DNA from: Adineta steineri
Taxonomy: Eukaryota; Rotifera; Eurotatoria; Adinetida; Adinetidae
Direction: 5' to 3'
Assembly: GCA_905250115.1 (NCBI GenBank)
Contig: CAJNOI010000061.1
Location: forward strand, 1-64,000
Length of the DNA stretch: 64,000 nucleotides
In this document: positions 38,210 to 53,238 of the stretch, one piece after another
Layout of the letters: each line of letters opens with the position of its first letter
Position numbering within the stretch: position 1 is the first letter of the stretch
Translations under genes and position numbers: made by a program
The notes under the pieces: model-generated
What the model saw: only the letters and a program-made list of their open reading frames with translations
Databases searched by the model: none
Told to the model about the DNA's origin: nothing

Positions 38210-39134
38210 TTGTTGTTTTTTTAAACGTTATGCTTTTTATTGTATATTTTCTTTTTTGTTAAATTATTGTTTACTTTTTTGTTCATTGAAATTCAGCACA
38301 AAAAAACTAGATAATTTTAAAATGTAGGTGACGATGATTTATTCACGAAAAAAAAACCCATTACTTATGATTAGTAGGAAATTGTCTATTAGTAATCTGA
38401 CACGTAATAACAGTTACTCATCGTATAGTGACTGATGTAAAACATTTGACACTACAATACAAATGATTTCAATTGCGTTCTTACAATATATAATGTAATG
38501 AGAAAAAGCTTCCGCAACATCAGCTGCATGTTACGCAATAGATGAGTAATATGACTTTTAATTGGTAGGGTCATATTACTAAAGGTGCAACAGTCGGAAG
38601 TAAAATATATTGAATGTAAATAACGAACTTAGCAGAATTTATAATTTAAAAAATTATTTATAATCTATATATATGAAGATATAAATAGATACTTTTTAGA
38701 CATCCATAATAAGTAATAATGTATAGAATGATAAAAATAGATACATTATATAATTTCATAGGAGTAAATTAATCTATATTTTATTAATGTATTTTATTAT
38801 AACTTGAAGTAATCCATGAAAATAATCTTATAAATAGTCATTTCCTCCTTCGATATAGTTTTAATAATTATTGAAATATTTATTCTAGTCTGTTGAAGTT
38901 TTGTCCTAATATTAAATATTTGTTAGGTTGACATATATATCTTGTATTTTGAATTCATAGTCATATTTATATATAAAATAAAACACAATAATTTATATCA
39001 ATATTTAACTGTGAAAATATAAGGTCTCTTATTTATAAGTTTAGTCTAATATCGACAAAAAGTCTCACAGTTTTTTGTTAATGTGAAAATACTATACAAA
39101 AAAAAAAACAAAGAACAACAATAAATTGTTTTTT
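38210..39134. other. Convergent intergenic region
   Basis: AT-rich sequence between the phosphatase gene (+) and the diacylglycerol kinase gene (-). It is the 3' region of both. No gene or clear repeat seen. Confidence 0.45.
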
Positions 39135-42100
39135 TCATCTAGTCTCATTTCTTAATACTACCACTTGACCTGCATGTGTAATATTTACAGCAACAGATTC
39201 TGGTAAATAAAATGGTTCACCATCCATTTGTGCTGTCATAGGACAACATATTTCAATACGTACTTGACTACATTGTGCAATACGCATACCACGAAAACCA
39301 ATATGAATCGTAGCCATATGTGTTGTACTTAAACCTACAACTTCAATTTTTTTATCACCAAAATCTTGTCGTTCAAAACGGCCAGTTGAATTATTAACTG
39401 TTGTTATTATTGATGAATTCATTTGATCAGTTGAACATTCATTTAATGTTATTAATTCATAAACTTCATGTGTATTTGCTGGTAAATCAAGTATATCAAT
39501 AGAACTTGTTGAAATTTGTTCAAATGAATCAGAATCTTTTTGTATGGTTATTGGTGGTGATGACGAGGAATTATTTGATGATTTACCCCATGGATTTGTA
39601 CCTGATGCATAACCCGATATATTTAAAACAAGTAATGTATGACAATTTTTAATTGAATCAGTTAAATTTTCTCCATCACATATTAAACGTATATATGAAC
39701 TTAAATTCCACATTTTTGAACGTGCAAAATCATTTAAATATTTTCGACTTTCATTTAAATACATTAATTTATTTTTTAATGGTGAAGAAAATTTTGCTGG
39801 ATCACGTGAACGTCTATCATGAAATTCTAATGCTATAGCTGCATCTAAACCAAAACTCATATAATTTATAAAACGTGTATTTGGTAATGTACGATGATTT
39901 TGATAGGATGCACGTTTTGTATCACGAATAAATTTTGGATGAGTAAAAAACGATAAAAATGATCGTCCAGTATTAAGATTTATACTTGAATTTGTTAAAT
40001 CCATTGGTTCAATTGTAACTTGCCAACGATCAAGTGCTATGGGTTGTGCATATGGTATTTGTGCTAGAGTTGGTAATAAACGTTTCGGATCATATTGTTC
40101 ACCCCATGATAATACACGTGATAAATCATTACCGGTACCTAATGGACATATACAAACAGGTGGATTATTTAATGATGGATAAATTTCAGCTAAACGACCT
40201 AATACCCAACCAACAGTACCATCACCACCAAATACACATATGCGAATATTTGGCAGTTGTGAATATATTTCTAAGGCATTAATTATAGTTTGATCATTTT
40301 CAAGTAAAAATACTTGACGAGGATTTAATAGACGTAATAATTTACGATAGATTTTTTCACCACTTTGACCACCAGAACGTTTATTTATAAATAGAAGTAA
40401 GGGTGTATAACCAGTATCATGTTCATTATAAGAAGGATTCTGAGCACGAAAAAGTAATGGATAATTAGGTGAACGATGTATCCATTGTGGTCGAACAATT
40501 ATATTTCTAAAAGAAAACGGAATATTTCAAAAGAATGAAATAATATATTTTTTTATAATCATACCTAAATATTCCATAGTCACATTTATGTTTATCATCA
40601 TGATTAAATATTTGTTCCCAACAACGTCTATGATAACCACGTGAACACCATAAACATTGAAGGCCATTTGTTGTTCTAGATAGCTTTGGACTGTCTGGTA
40701 TTGGACTTTTATTATAACCGAAACCTCTCGATGCTATATCAAATGTTGGCATTGTTGATGGTCGAGTATTTCCACTAAACATAACATTTGATATAGATTT
40801 TCGTTTACAAAAAGCACATGGTTTAGTAAGTATCGATACAGGAGACCAATAATGTCGATCAACTTTATTTTGTTCGTCGTCATCAAAAAATGATGGACGA
40901 CATAATGGCATAAAATTTGTTTTACTTGCTGCTGCCGCTGTTGTTGTTGTTGATGTTCGTAAATTTAATAGATGATGATTATGTACAACAATGAAACATG
41001 ATTCACATTGAACGAGTGATAAAATAAGTGTTGGTTTAGGATTTTTACAAGAAAAAAAACGCACATGCTGGCGATGATGCAGGGTCATTTTGATGATATG
41101 GAAACCAACAATGTGACGTAGAAGATGCTCGATCTGTCCAATCAACACCATATAAAATTGGAATGTTTGATTCTGATGGTGATGAAGATGATGAAGATGA
41201 TATCGATTGTAAAGTACTATTAAAAAACAACCAGAAGATAATTTATTCAAAATGATCTTTTGTGATTTGAATATACACTTGTAAATTAGTAAGTTCATTC
41301 ATATTTTATGTATTTTTTTTTTTGGTTGTCCTCATAATAAATATTGCTTTTACATTAGAAATTCCATATTATTAATTGATCTGTCAATTTATTCTTCTCA
41401 TCATAACAACTGTACGTTAGTTTATTTCTAGAAGTTGACAATCAATTTTCTTTCTATTTACTTCAAATACATATACATCATCAATCTGTCCAAAATAAGA
41501 CAAGTAAATAGCTTGTCAGACAAATATTTTTTGCTATGTGCATTGATTATTATTATTATCATTATTATTATTATTATATATTCTTTCTTTCTTTTTTTTT
41601 ATTGAAAATATCAATAATAAGAAAATATTTTTCATACCTTTTTGAATTTGAGATTGATTCAGTTGTCATTTGTCCAGGCATATTTACCACATAATCTCTT
41701 GGAGATGGTAAACGAAAATGTGGTAACTCATCATCATCATCATCATCATTATCGTCGTCATTATCATCCTCGTCATCATCAAAATCATTTTTAATTGTTT
41801 GAGTTAATGATAATGGTTGATATCGAGGATGAAATTTTGTAGATAAATGTTCAATAGGTGTTGATGGCAATGATATTGATGGCGTTCTATCTAATTTTTT
41901 ATTATATAATTCCAAATTATATTTAGTAGGATTAATATCTAATCGACGTAGATCACGTTCAAGTATTCGATGATTATTTTCACATCTATTTACTAAAGTA
42001 TCACAATCACGTGGTTGACTAATTAAATCAAAACTTGAATGAGCATTTATATTTCCACATGTTGATATTGTTGTTGATGATGATACAGTTGTATTAATAC

Positions 42101-42164
42101 ATGATGTATATTCAAGAAGTTTATGTGGTGAACGAGATATTGATGGTGATGTTGATTCAGCCAT
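39135..42164 (-). CDS. Diacylglycerol kinase, type IV-like (zeta/iota), with one apparent frameshift
   Basis: Three exons (42164-41638, 41216-40565, 40506-39135) give about 849 aa once one surplus base is ignored. The N-terminus is Ser/Thr-rich and includes an Asp run (DDDEDDNDDDNDDDDDDE). Two atypical C1 zinc domains follow: the first around CKNPKP and CESCFIVVHNHHL, the second from HYWSPV to CLWCSRGYHRRC. The catalytic domain has FINKRSGGQSG, LNPRQVF, the ATP loop GGDGTVGWVL and PLGTGNDL. The accessory domain has FGLDAAIALEFHD, YIRLICDG, SGTNPWG and MDGEPF. This is nearest to DGK zeta/iota, but the C-terminal ankyrin repeats and MARCKS-like segment of those are absent. It would convert diacylglycerol to phosphatidic acid. 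The frame breaks at an 8-base A run (41052-41059) inside the first C1 domain; seven would restore it. Confidence 0.88.
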
Positions 42165-43503
42165 TCTTTCAATAAAGAAAGAAACAGACTAAAATATTTG
42201 TGGAATACATACGAATATTTTTGTTTGATTATATAAGAAAAAAAAAAAAAAAAAGAAAGAAGAAAAACAAAACGATAAAAATTTATCGGAAACTATGTTA
42301 TCGTCACCCGCTTCCCTTTCTTTTATGTCTTTCGCCAGTTTGTACGACTAGTATTCTACTCGTCAACAGTATGAACATCTTCATTGAATATGACAGTTAT
42401 TTTTTTTTCTCTCTCTCTCTCTGTCGCTTATTTCTTCTTTATTACGGCGTGATGTCTGCTATGTCACCAACATAGTTTATGTCGATGTTGACGATCGATG
42501 AAGATGATGATATGGAAGACTGCCACATTTGTTTTTGACAAGAGAGACAATAATAACATTGTCGTTATTGTCTCAATCGTATTTCCACTCCTACTGTGTG
42601 TGTGTGTGTGTTATATGCATATTAGGCACGCAAACGAGATAAATCAATGAAAAACTATTGTCGTTTCTGTTTTTACAATGAATTCATTTGATCAATTTAT
42701 CAGATTGTCGAACTAAATATGTAAAAAAGCTTAATATTTTCTTTTTTTCTATTATTTTCTAATTAAAATTAGTTTTCTAATTTAATTATTGTTTTACTAA
42801 TTAACTTCAGCTTACCTGTTTATTAAATTTTCGTGTTTAGTAATATAAATTTACACATAAACATTGTTATATGAACTGTAACAATATATTCGTATAAACG
42901 AGTATGAATAAAAGCCAGAAGTTTGTTGTTATTTTTTTGACAGACACAACAGCACACATACACACCACATAGGCAAAGCAGAGAAGGAAAAAAAAAAGGA
43001 GACCTATGTTATCAGACGAAGCCTATGGAATTTTTTTCTTCTTTTTTTTTTTTACTCGTTTCTTTTTCTCCTGCGATGCTGTCGACAGCAAGAACCCATA
43101 TTGTGTATTTATCGACATGCATTAGAAGAAAAAAAGAAAGAAAGTAAAGGTGCATGAATGTCAATGGAAGTTGAAAGTGACAATACACGCAAGTGAAAAA
43201 ATTCATGGTTTTTCTTTTTTTTCTTTACGTGTTTTTTCATATATTGTATTAGTGTCATTTGGATTAAATAAGACAACGAAAACAAAAAAAAAAGAAAATT
43301 TCATCTGACAAATTGCCTACGCAGTTGATTTCAGCTATCGTGTTGTGCTTTTTTAATGACACATAAGTGCATTTGAAGAAATGAAAATATTACTCAAGTT
43401 CTCCAAGAAGACTTATTAGTCATCTAGGAAAATTAGTTTATTACATTTTCTTTATTATAATAATAACACAAAAAAAAAATAGAAGTAGATTTTTTTTATA
43501 AAA
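42165..43503. other. Intergenic region with simple repeats
   Basis: Upstream of the diacylglycerol kinase gene and downstream of DNAJC17. It contains an A-run (about 42239-42254), a TC repeat (about 42408-42422) and a GT repeat (about 42595-42611). No gene is recognisable. Confidence 0.5.
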
Positions 43504-44305
43504 TCATGAAGTTGTTGCGTGTTGTGACATTTTTCTTAACATCATTGCTTCAAAATCTTCAAAGTCAGGTTTCGTTAAATCAACAAGATCATCTTGTTTA
43601 GTAACTGTTGGATTAGTTTGTTTTTGAAGTTTAACTGAAGCAAAATGTCGTCCACCGGAACCTTTTTCATTCTCAATAATTTTTGATATATGTTCATCAT
43701 TAAATTCAATTAACGCCTTTTTAGGATACAGATTAACAATTGTTGAAATATTTCCATATTTTGAGAATATTTGTCTTAATTCATCATCTGTATATGGATC
43801 AGTATTTGGAAGATATTTGATAATAATATTTCGATGATTTAATAATTTTTTTTGTTTATCTTGTTCGATAATATTATGAAGATTCTCAAGTTCTTCATCC
43901 ACCAAACGACTTCCTTCACGCCTTAAACGGTCAACTTCAGCACGTAATTTATCTGTGTTATATGTATTAACTGTTGATTTTGTTGCTTGTGATGCTTTTT
44001 GTTCTTTACGATCAAGATCTTCTTTAAATTTTTTTCGTTTTTCATCCATTTGTGATAAACGTTCTTCTTGAACTTTTTTTTTGTTTTCGACATGTATCAT
44101 ATGTTTTTCGAGCTTGTTCATCGGCTAATAATTCTAAAGCTCGTTTAATAAGTAAAAAATGTTCTTTTTTTTCTTCATCATCAGGATATTTATCTGGATG
44201 ACATCTTAATGCTGTTTTTCGAAATGCAGTTGTTAATTCTTTGATTGAACATGTTTCTTCAACACCCAATAAACCATAAAGATCCAATTGACTTAAATCA
44301 GTCAT
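43504..44305 (-). CDS. DNAJC17: DNAJC17-like J-domain protein with C-terminal RRM, one apparent frameshift
   Basis: A single exon of 802 bp gives 266 aa if one base is discounted. The J domain begins DLYGLLGVEE and has the HPDK motif and YDTCRKQ end. A charged coiled coil follows (DEKRKKFKEDLDRKEQ, LRREGSRLVDEE). Then comes an RRM fold (IIIKYLPNTDPYTDDELRQI, IVNLYPKKALIEF), and FEDFEAMMLRKM at the end. This is the architecture of DNAJC17, a splicing-associated cochaperone. The frame breaks in a run of nine A (plus-strand T at 44074-44082) between the J domain and coiled coil; eight would restore it. Its ATG lies 124 bp after the HECTD2 stop, with CTTTCAG eight bases upstream, so the two may share a transcript. 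Confidence 0.9.
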
Positions 44306-44429
44306 ATTTTTATCTGAAAGATTAAATGAGAATATAAGATTTATTTTAAGAAATGGAATGATTAAATTTATTTTCACAAAACAAAGAAAAATAAAAGAAT
44401 TGTGTTTTTCTTCATCTTCTTTTTTGTTA

Positions 44430-48660
<4,231 letters not shown>

Positions 48661-48867
48661 CGTGAAATTTATTTTCTACAATAAATAATGACAAGTAATT
48701 TCATTTCTTAGTCATTCGTTCATCCTCTTATTGGCTAATATGAATAACCAATACTAACATTACATGGTTGACAATGATGATTGTTTTTTATATTTATCTA
48801 ATTTTTCTCATTCTTATTGAGTGTGTGCATTTAAGAAGAGGAAATTTATATTTTTATATGATTATAG
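48661..48867. promoter_or_regulatory. 207-bp spacer between divergent HECTD2 and SYVN1 genes
   Basis: Two genes start in opposite directions from this AT-rich interval, so it is a likely shared promoter region. Acceptor-like AGs lie 15 bases before the HECTD2 ATG (reading minus) and immediately before the SYVN1 ATG (ATTATAG then ATG). Confidence 0.5.
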
Positions 48868-50721
48868 ATGCCACAAATAATTATGATGAAAGCACAATAT
48901 TTAATTCTACTTAGTTTTCTATTAACATTTATCGTTATAACAAATGCTTTTTATACAAAAAGACAATTTTATTCATCAGTTATATATCTAACAAAATCAA
49001 ATACAAGTCTTGCGGTAGAAGAATTATATATGAGTTTTTTTTTCAATTAAAAATAAATTTATTTCTTAGGTTCTCTATGTTCAAGGATTTGTCTTTATTA
49101 TTTTATTTGGTAAACTTTTTCAACGTATATTTCTTGGACAACTTCGAGCGATTGAAACTGAGGTTTGCTGAACTATGAAAATAGCCTTTCTCTTTTATTT
49201 ATTTCTTCTTTGACAGCATCTATATGAACGTGCATGGTTTTCTATAACAGAAACATGTCTAGCATTTACTATGTTTCGTGATGATTTTAATACACGTTTT
49301 GCAATATTATTTGCAATTTTACTATTTCTAAAATGTTTTCATTGGCTATTAGAAGATCGTGTTGATTATGTAAGTGTAATATAAATGTTCTTGATAGACA
49401 AGAGAAACTATCATTCAATTTAGATGGAACAAAGTCCTGTGCTGGGCCCAATATTTCATGCAAGAACTATTGGTAAAATAAAATAGTTGATTTTTTATAT
49501 CATAAAGATTTTTTGATTTGTAATTCTTAGGTCTTTGGACTGTATTATGTCTTTGTGATTATTTATTTATTCTATTAGCTTATATACATGTAATGTCAAC
49601 AGGAGCATCTGTTGAAATTGTATTTGGTTTTGAGGTAAGAAAATTCAAAAGTTCACCGATGTACTAATTAAAAACTATTTTAGTATGCTATTCTACTTAT
49701 TTCGGTGATTACAATTGCATTAAAATATTCAGTTCATCTCATGGAAATTCGTGCCGGTGAACAATGGGAAGGTAGAGGTGTGTATATGCTTTTTTCCGAT
49801 GTAGTTCTTGGATTTTTTCGTGTTACATTATACATGATATTTATAATGGTTATGATGAAAATTCATACATTTCCATTATTTGCTATTCGACCAGCATTTT
49901 TGGCAATGAGGTAAAGTTTTCTTTGTAAAATATTCATTTATTTATTTATTAGACTTTTTAGAACATTTCGTAAAGCATGTGATGATGCAATAGAATCACG
50001 ACGTGCTATACAAAATTTAAATACAATGTATCCTGATTTAACAGCTGATGAACTTGCTAATGTTGCTGATACAACATGTACCATATGTCGAGAAGAAATG
50101 CAAGTACAACAATGTATTAAACGTCTTACTTGTCAACATGTATTTCATAAAAAATGTTTACGTTTATGGTTTCAACGACAACAAAATTGTATGTTTTTGT
50201 GAAAAATAAGCTTTTCTGTCATATCATATATGCATTTTTCAGGTCCAATTTGTCGAACTACTGTTTTACGATCTACACCTCGACAAGCTGCGGGACCTCA
50301 ACCACAAGCACCTGTTCCTCCAGCTGAACCTGTACCACCACCGCCACCACCAGCCACATCAACTCCAATATCTAATTCTACAACGACTCAAAACACAACT
50401 ATTCCACAAATACCATTAAGTCCATTTGCTATGGTATTGCCACCTTTTGGTAAATAAAATAAAATTTAAATGAAACATATTTTCAATAAAAACTTTGTCT
50501 ATTAAGCATTTCCTCCGCCACCTTTACCACCACTTGATTTTACTGGTATGTCTGAAGAAGCCATTCGAGCAATGGAACGAACAGAATTAGCTCATGTTCG
50601 AGCACGTCTACAATGTTTACAAAATGTTAGAAATTTATTAGATGCATCAATAACATCAATGCAACAATTTGTCAATATCTTACCAGTACCAACAACAAGT
50701 TCAAATAATCATGTTGATTAA
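48868..50721 (+). CDS. SYVN1: SYVN1/HRD1, ER-membrane RING E3 ubiquitin ligase
   Basis: Nine exons (48868-49014, 49070-49162, 49217-49369, 49424-49472, 49531-49634, 49684-49910, 49962-50188, 50243-50449, 50507-50721) give 473 aa. The N-terminal half has about six membrane helices with HRD1 landmarks: FYSSVIYLTKS, FFGQLRA-like FLGQLRAIETE, ETCLAF, FRDDFN, FLKCFHWLLEDRVDYMEQSP and KIHTFPLFAIRP. The RING-H2 finger runs from CTICREEM through CQHVFHKKC to NCPICR. A Pro-rich tail and a C-terminal helix (ELAHVRARLQCLQNVRNLL) follow. HRD1 is the core of the ERAD retrotranslocation and ubiquitination complex. The tail is shorter than in vertebrates. The ATG directly follows ATTATAG, so the mRNA is probably spliced exactly at the start codon; Met residues at 48883 and 48886 are alternatives. 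Confidence 0.95.
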
Positions 50722-52495
50722 ATTTATTTTTATTCATGTTTATTTGTAATAATCTTTTTTTTCATTGTGAATTGTATATATAATAGAGCTTTTTATTCAA
50801 TATAATAGCTCAGAAAGTTACTTTTTTTTTAAATTAATCATATAATAATGTATTAAAATAAGACTACTAATATTAACAATCAGAATTCTTTTTTCTATAG
50901 AGATCTTAACTTTTATTTTTAGAAAAAATCGAGTAAACTTGTATTTCAATAAATCAATATCCATATCATTTTTAAATGTTTAAATATCTATATAATGAGG
51001 TTTTTATGGCATTACAAATCATCTTTCTTGAACACAACATTTTCGTTTATTATTATTAGTATATTTGACAAATTAGAAAGAAAAGAAATCTGTTGAAAGA
51101 TATATCAGCATCTTAGTAATGTACATATAAGAACAATTAATACTATTCTTTATTATAATTTTGTGAAATTTGAACACTAGCTTTCAGTTTCGTTGAAAGT
51201 AATTCGTATGTTTGAAATTCTCTTTTGGATGTGAATGAAACTAAATAAATTGAGAAGAAAAGCTAGAACTTGAACTAATCAATAAGTTCATATACTCACT
51301 GACAGAATATAGAAAGAACTGAATCATTCTATTATCCAGCAGTGTCCACGAATTGAGAACTGGAAATTCCTAAACTATCAAGGAACTATCGACAGAATGA
51401 TGATAATTCCTTAAGGAATTGAGAACTGACCATTAATTCCCTCATAATTCGACCACTCATAATAATCAAAATGATGCATGTTCTTCGGTAGTTTTCACAC
51501 CCACACATTTCCTCACCAATTTGTATATGAAAGAAAAAAAATATTGTGAATAATGTGAGTTTTTGATTGTGATGATCAAAGAACTGAGAGGAAATTGAGG
51601 AGGAATTCCTATTTCTCAGTCCTTGGACACACCTCAATGCGAAAAGAAAAAAGGAAAAGAGAAGTAATATAGATCGAAGTGATAAAGAAGAATTTATGAT
51701 CACTCAAAAAGAGACACAATGGTATGTTTTTCTTACATATATTGGTGTGAGAATCTCTTCTCTAAACCACAATGACATTCACACCCACACCCAAAATCTT
51801 CCGAATATATCATCAATTTTTTCATTATTTACAACACATTTGTTATTTATTGTTTAATATCACAAGAATTTCGAATGGAAATGATTTTAATTATTTTATT
51901 TTCCATCTTTATTCAAAAAACAAACTATTATTTCGAGAGATCTTTAAACTTTTTTGACAAAAATTTCAACGTTGTTTTTCATTTTAAAAAATGTCTGAAA
52001 AATTAATTTGAAGAAAACAAAATTTTATGTTGCTTTTAATGTATTGCGTAAGTGTTTGTTAATTATTGATCTTTGCAATATACTAGAGATGATAGGTAAA
52101 TATTTTAATTATTATTTTAATCAAATTTTTGTTTTGTTTTTTCAAACATATATCAAATTTTACACTAATGGACATTCTATTTGCATGTAGAATTATTTCT
52201 ATATGAGTAATAAAAACAAATGGAAATGAACTTGAACTGTGAAAAGAACGTTTATATTCTTGACTTATTCGAATACTACTTGATTTAGACTTTTTTTAAT
52301 TTTAATTAAACAATTTATCAAACTTTTGAACTTGAGAAAATTCTTTTTGAATCAAGAAGATTTTGTTATAATATGATATAAATTATTCGATTCTGACAAA
52401 CTATATGAACTTATCAAAAGATTTGATCTTTTCTTATTGAGGGTGCATATACAGATTGAAGAAAGTCTGAAGCCACATTCATATCCATTCGCACC
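50722..52495. other. Intergenic region containing a MITE-like inverted repeat
   Basis: AT-rich, no recognised gene. It contains an element-like inverted repeat (51341-51632) and short CACACCCACAC blocks (51497-51507, 51779-51792). Confidence 0.45.
51341..51632. mobile_element. Probable ~290-bp MITE with imperfect ~30-bp inverted ends
   Basis: The left end (51341-51371) and the complement of the right end (51601-51632) share TGTCCA, a GA(A)TTGAGAA / CTGAGAAA block and AATTCCT. A perfect 16-bp palindrome, AATTCCTTAAGGAATT, lies inside at 51405-51420. No open reading frame for a transposase is present. A CAGCAGTG start also occurs in a HECTD2 intron near 45466, suggesting a second, more decayed copy. 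Confidence 0.5.
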
Positions 52496-52713
52496 TATAA
52501 AAACACTGAACCCCGCTCGCCTTTCAGTTGGCTATGATCCAATCGAAAACTGCACCACGTGATGCAGAATTTAATTCTACGACCATCACAACTACCTTTA
52601 GACAGCTCATAAGTCTCGAACCTGCTGATAATTATCACTACCTAATTATACAGAAACTATCTTATTTTCTATTCTTTTTCGGTAACATATATATTCAGAT
52701 AAATATAACGTAA
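52496..52713 (+). promoter_or_regulatory. TATA-Inr core promoter with short ORF, candidate gene start
   Basis: TATAAAAA (52496-52503) is followed by TTTCAGTTG with its A at 52526, 30 bases downstream: the classic TATA-initiator spacing. An ATG at 52534 opens 60 codons (MIQSKTAPRDAEF..., hydrophobic near LSYFLFFFG) ending at 52713. A GT donor directly after the FFFG codons could splice to a later exon that I cannot identify. No family is recognised. Confidence 0.3.
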
Positions 52714-53238
52714 GTTGAATGTCACTATTTTGTTTAACCCATCTGCATTTACATCATTGTTCTCATTCCGTCTTAAGTCTGATATTGCTATATATTACCC
52801 TTTAGATTATCTTGTAGAGTTGTTATTTATAAACAAATTCATCTCTGTCATTCATGAACTTACTTCGAACTGTTTTGGTAACCAAAAGTATTTCAATGAT
52901 CATATATTCTACATTCAATAAATACTACTAAAACAATGAAATATTATGAAAAACAACACTGTTAAACTAAGAGAACATTTGAGAGGATAATTAAAGTTAT
53001 CGTATCAATTGTAAGTTTTCTCAATCATAATAAACTAATATATAAGAGTAAAAAAACAAAGATATTTATTTTTATTTGAGATGGAATATTAAAGTGTGTG
53101 ATAATCCAGGAAAATATCGAAGGCAACAGTTCGTGGACGTGATAAAATGAGAATTCTTCTAACTAACGTATTGTTTGAAATTTGAGTTACTTGTAAGAAA
53201 AAGAATAAAACTATTGAAAGTGAATTTGTGTGAACTAA

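Noticed and set aside
42408-42611. TC and GT runs as possible regulatory DNA
   Set aside because: Ordinary microsatellites with no associated structure.
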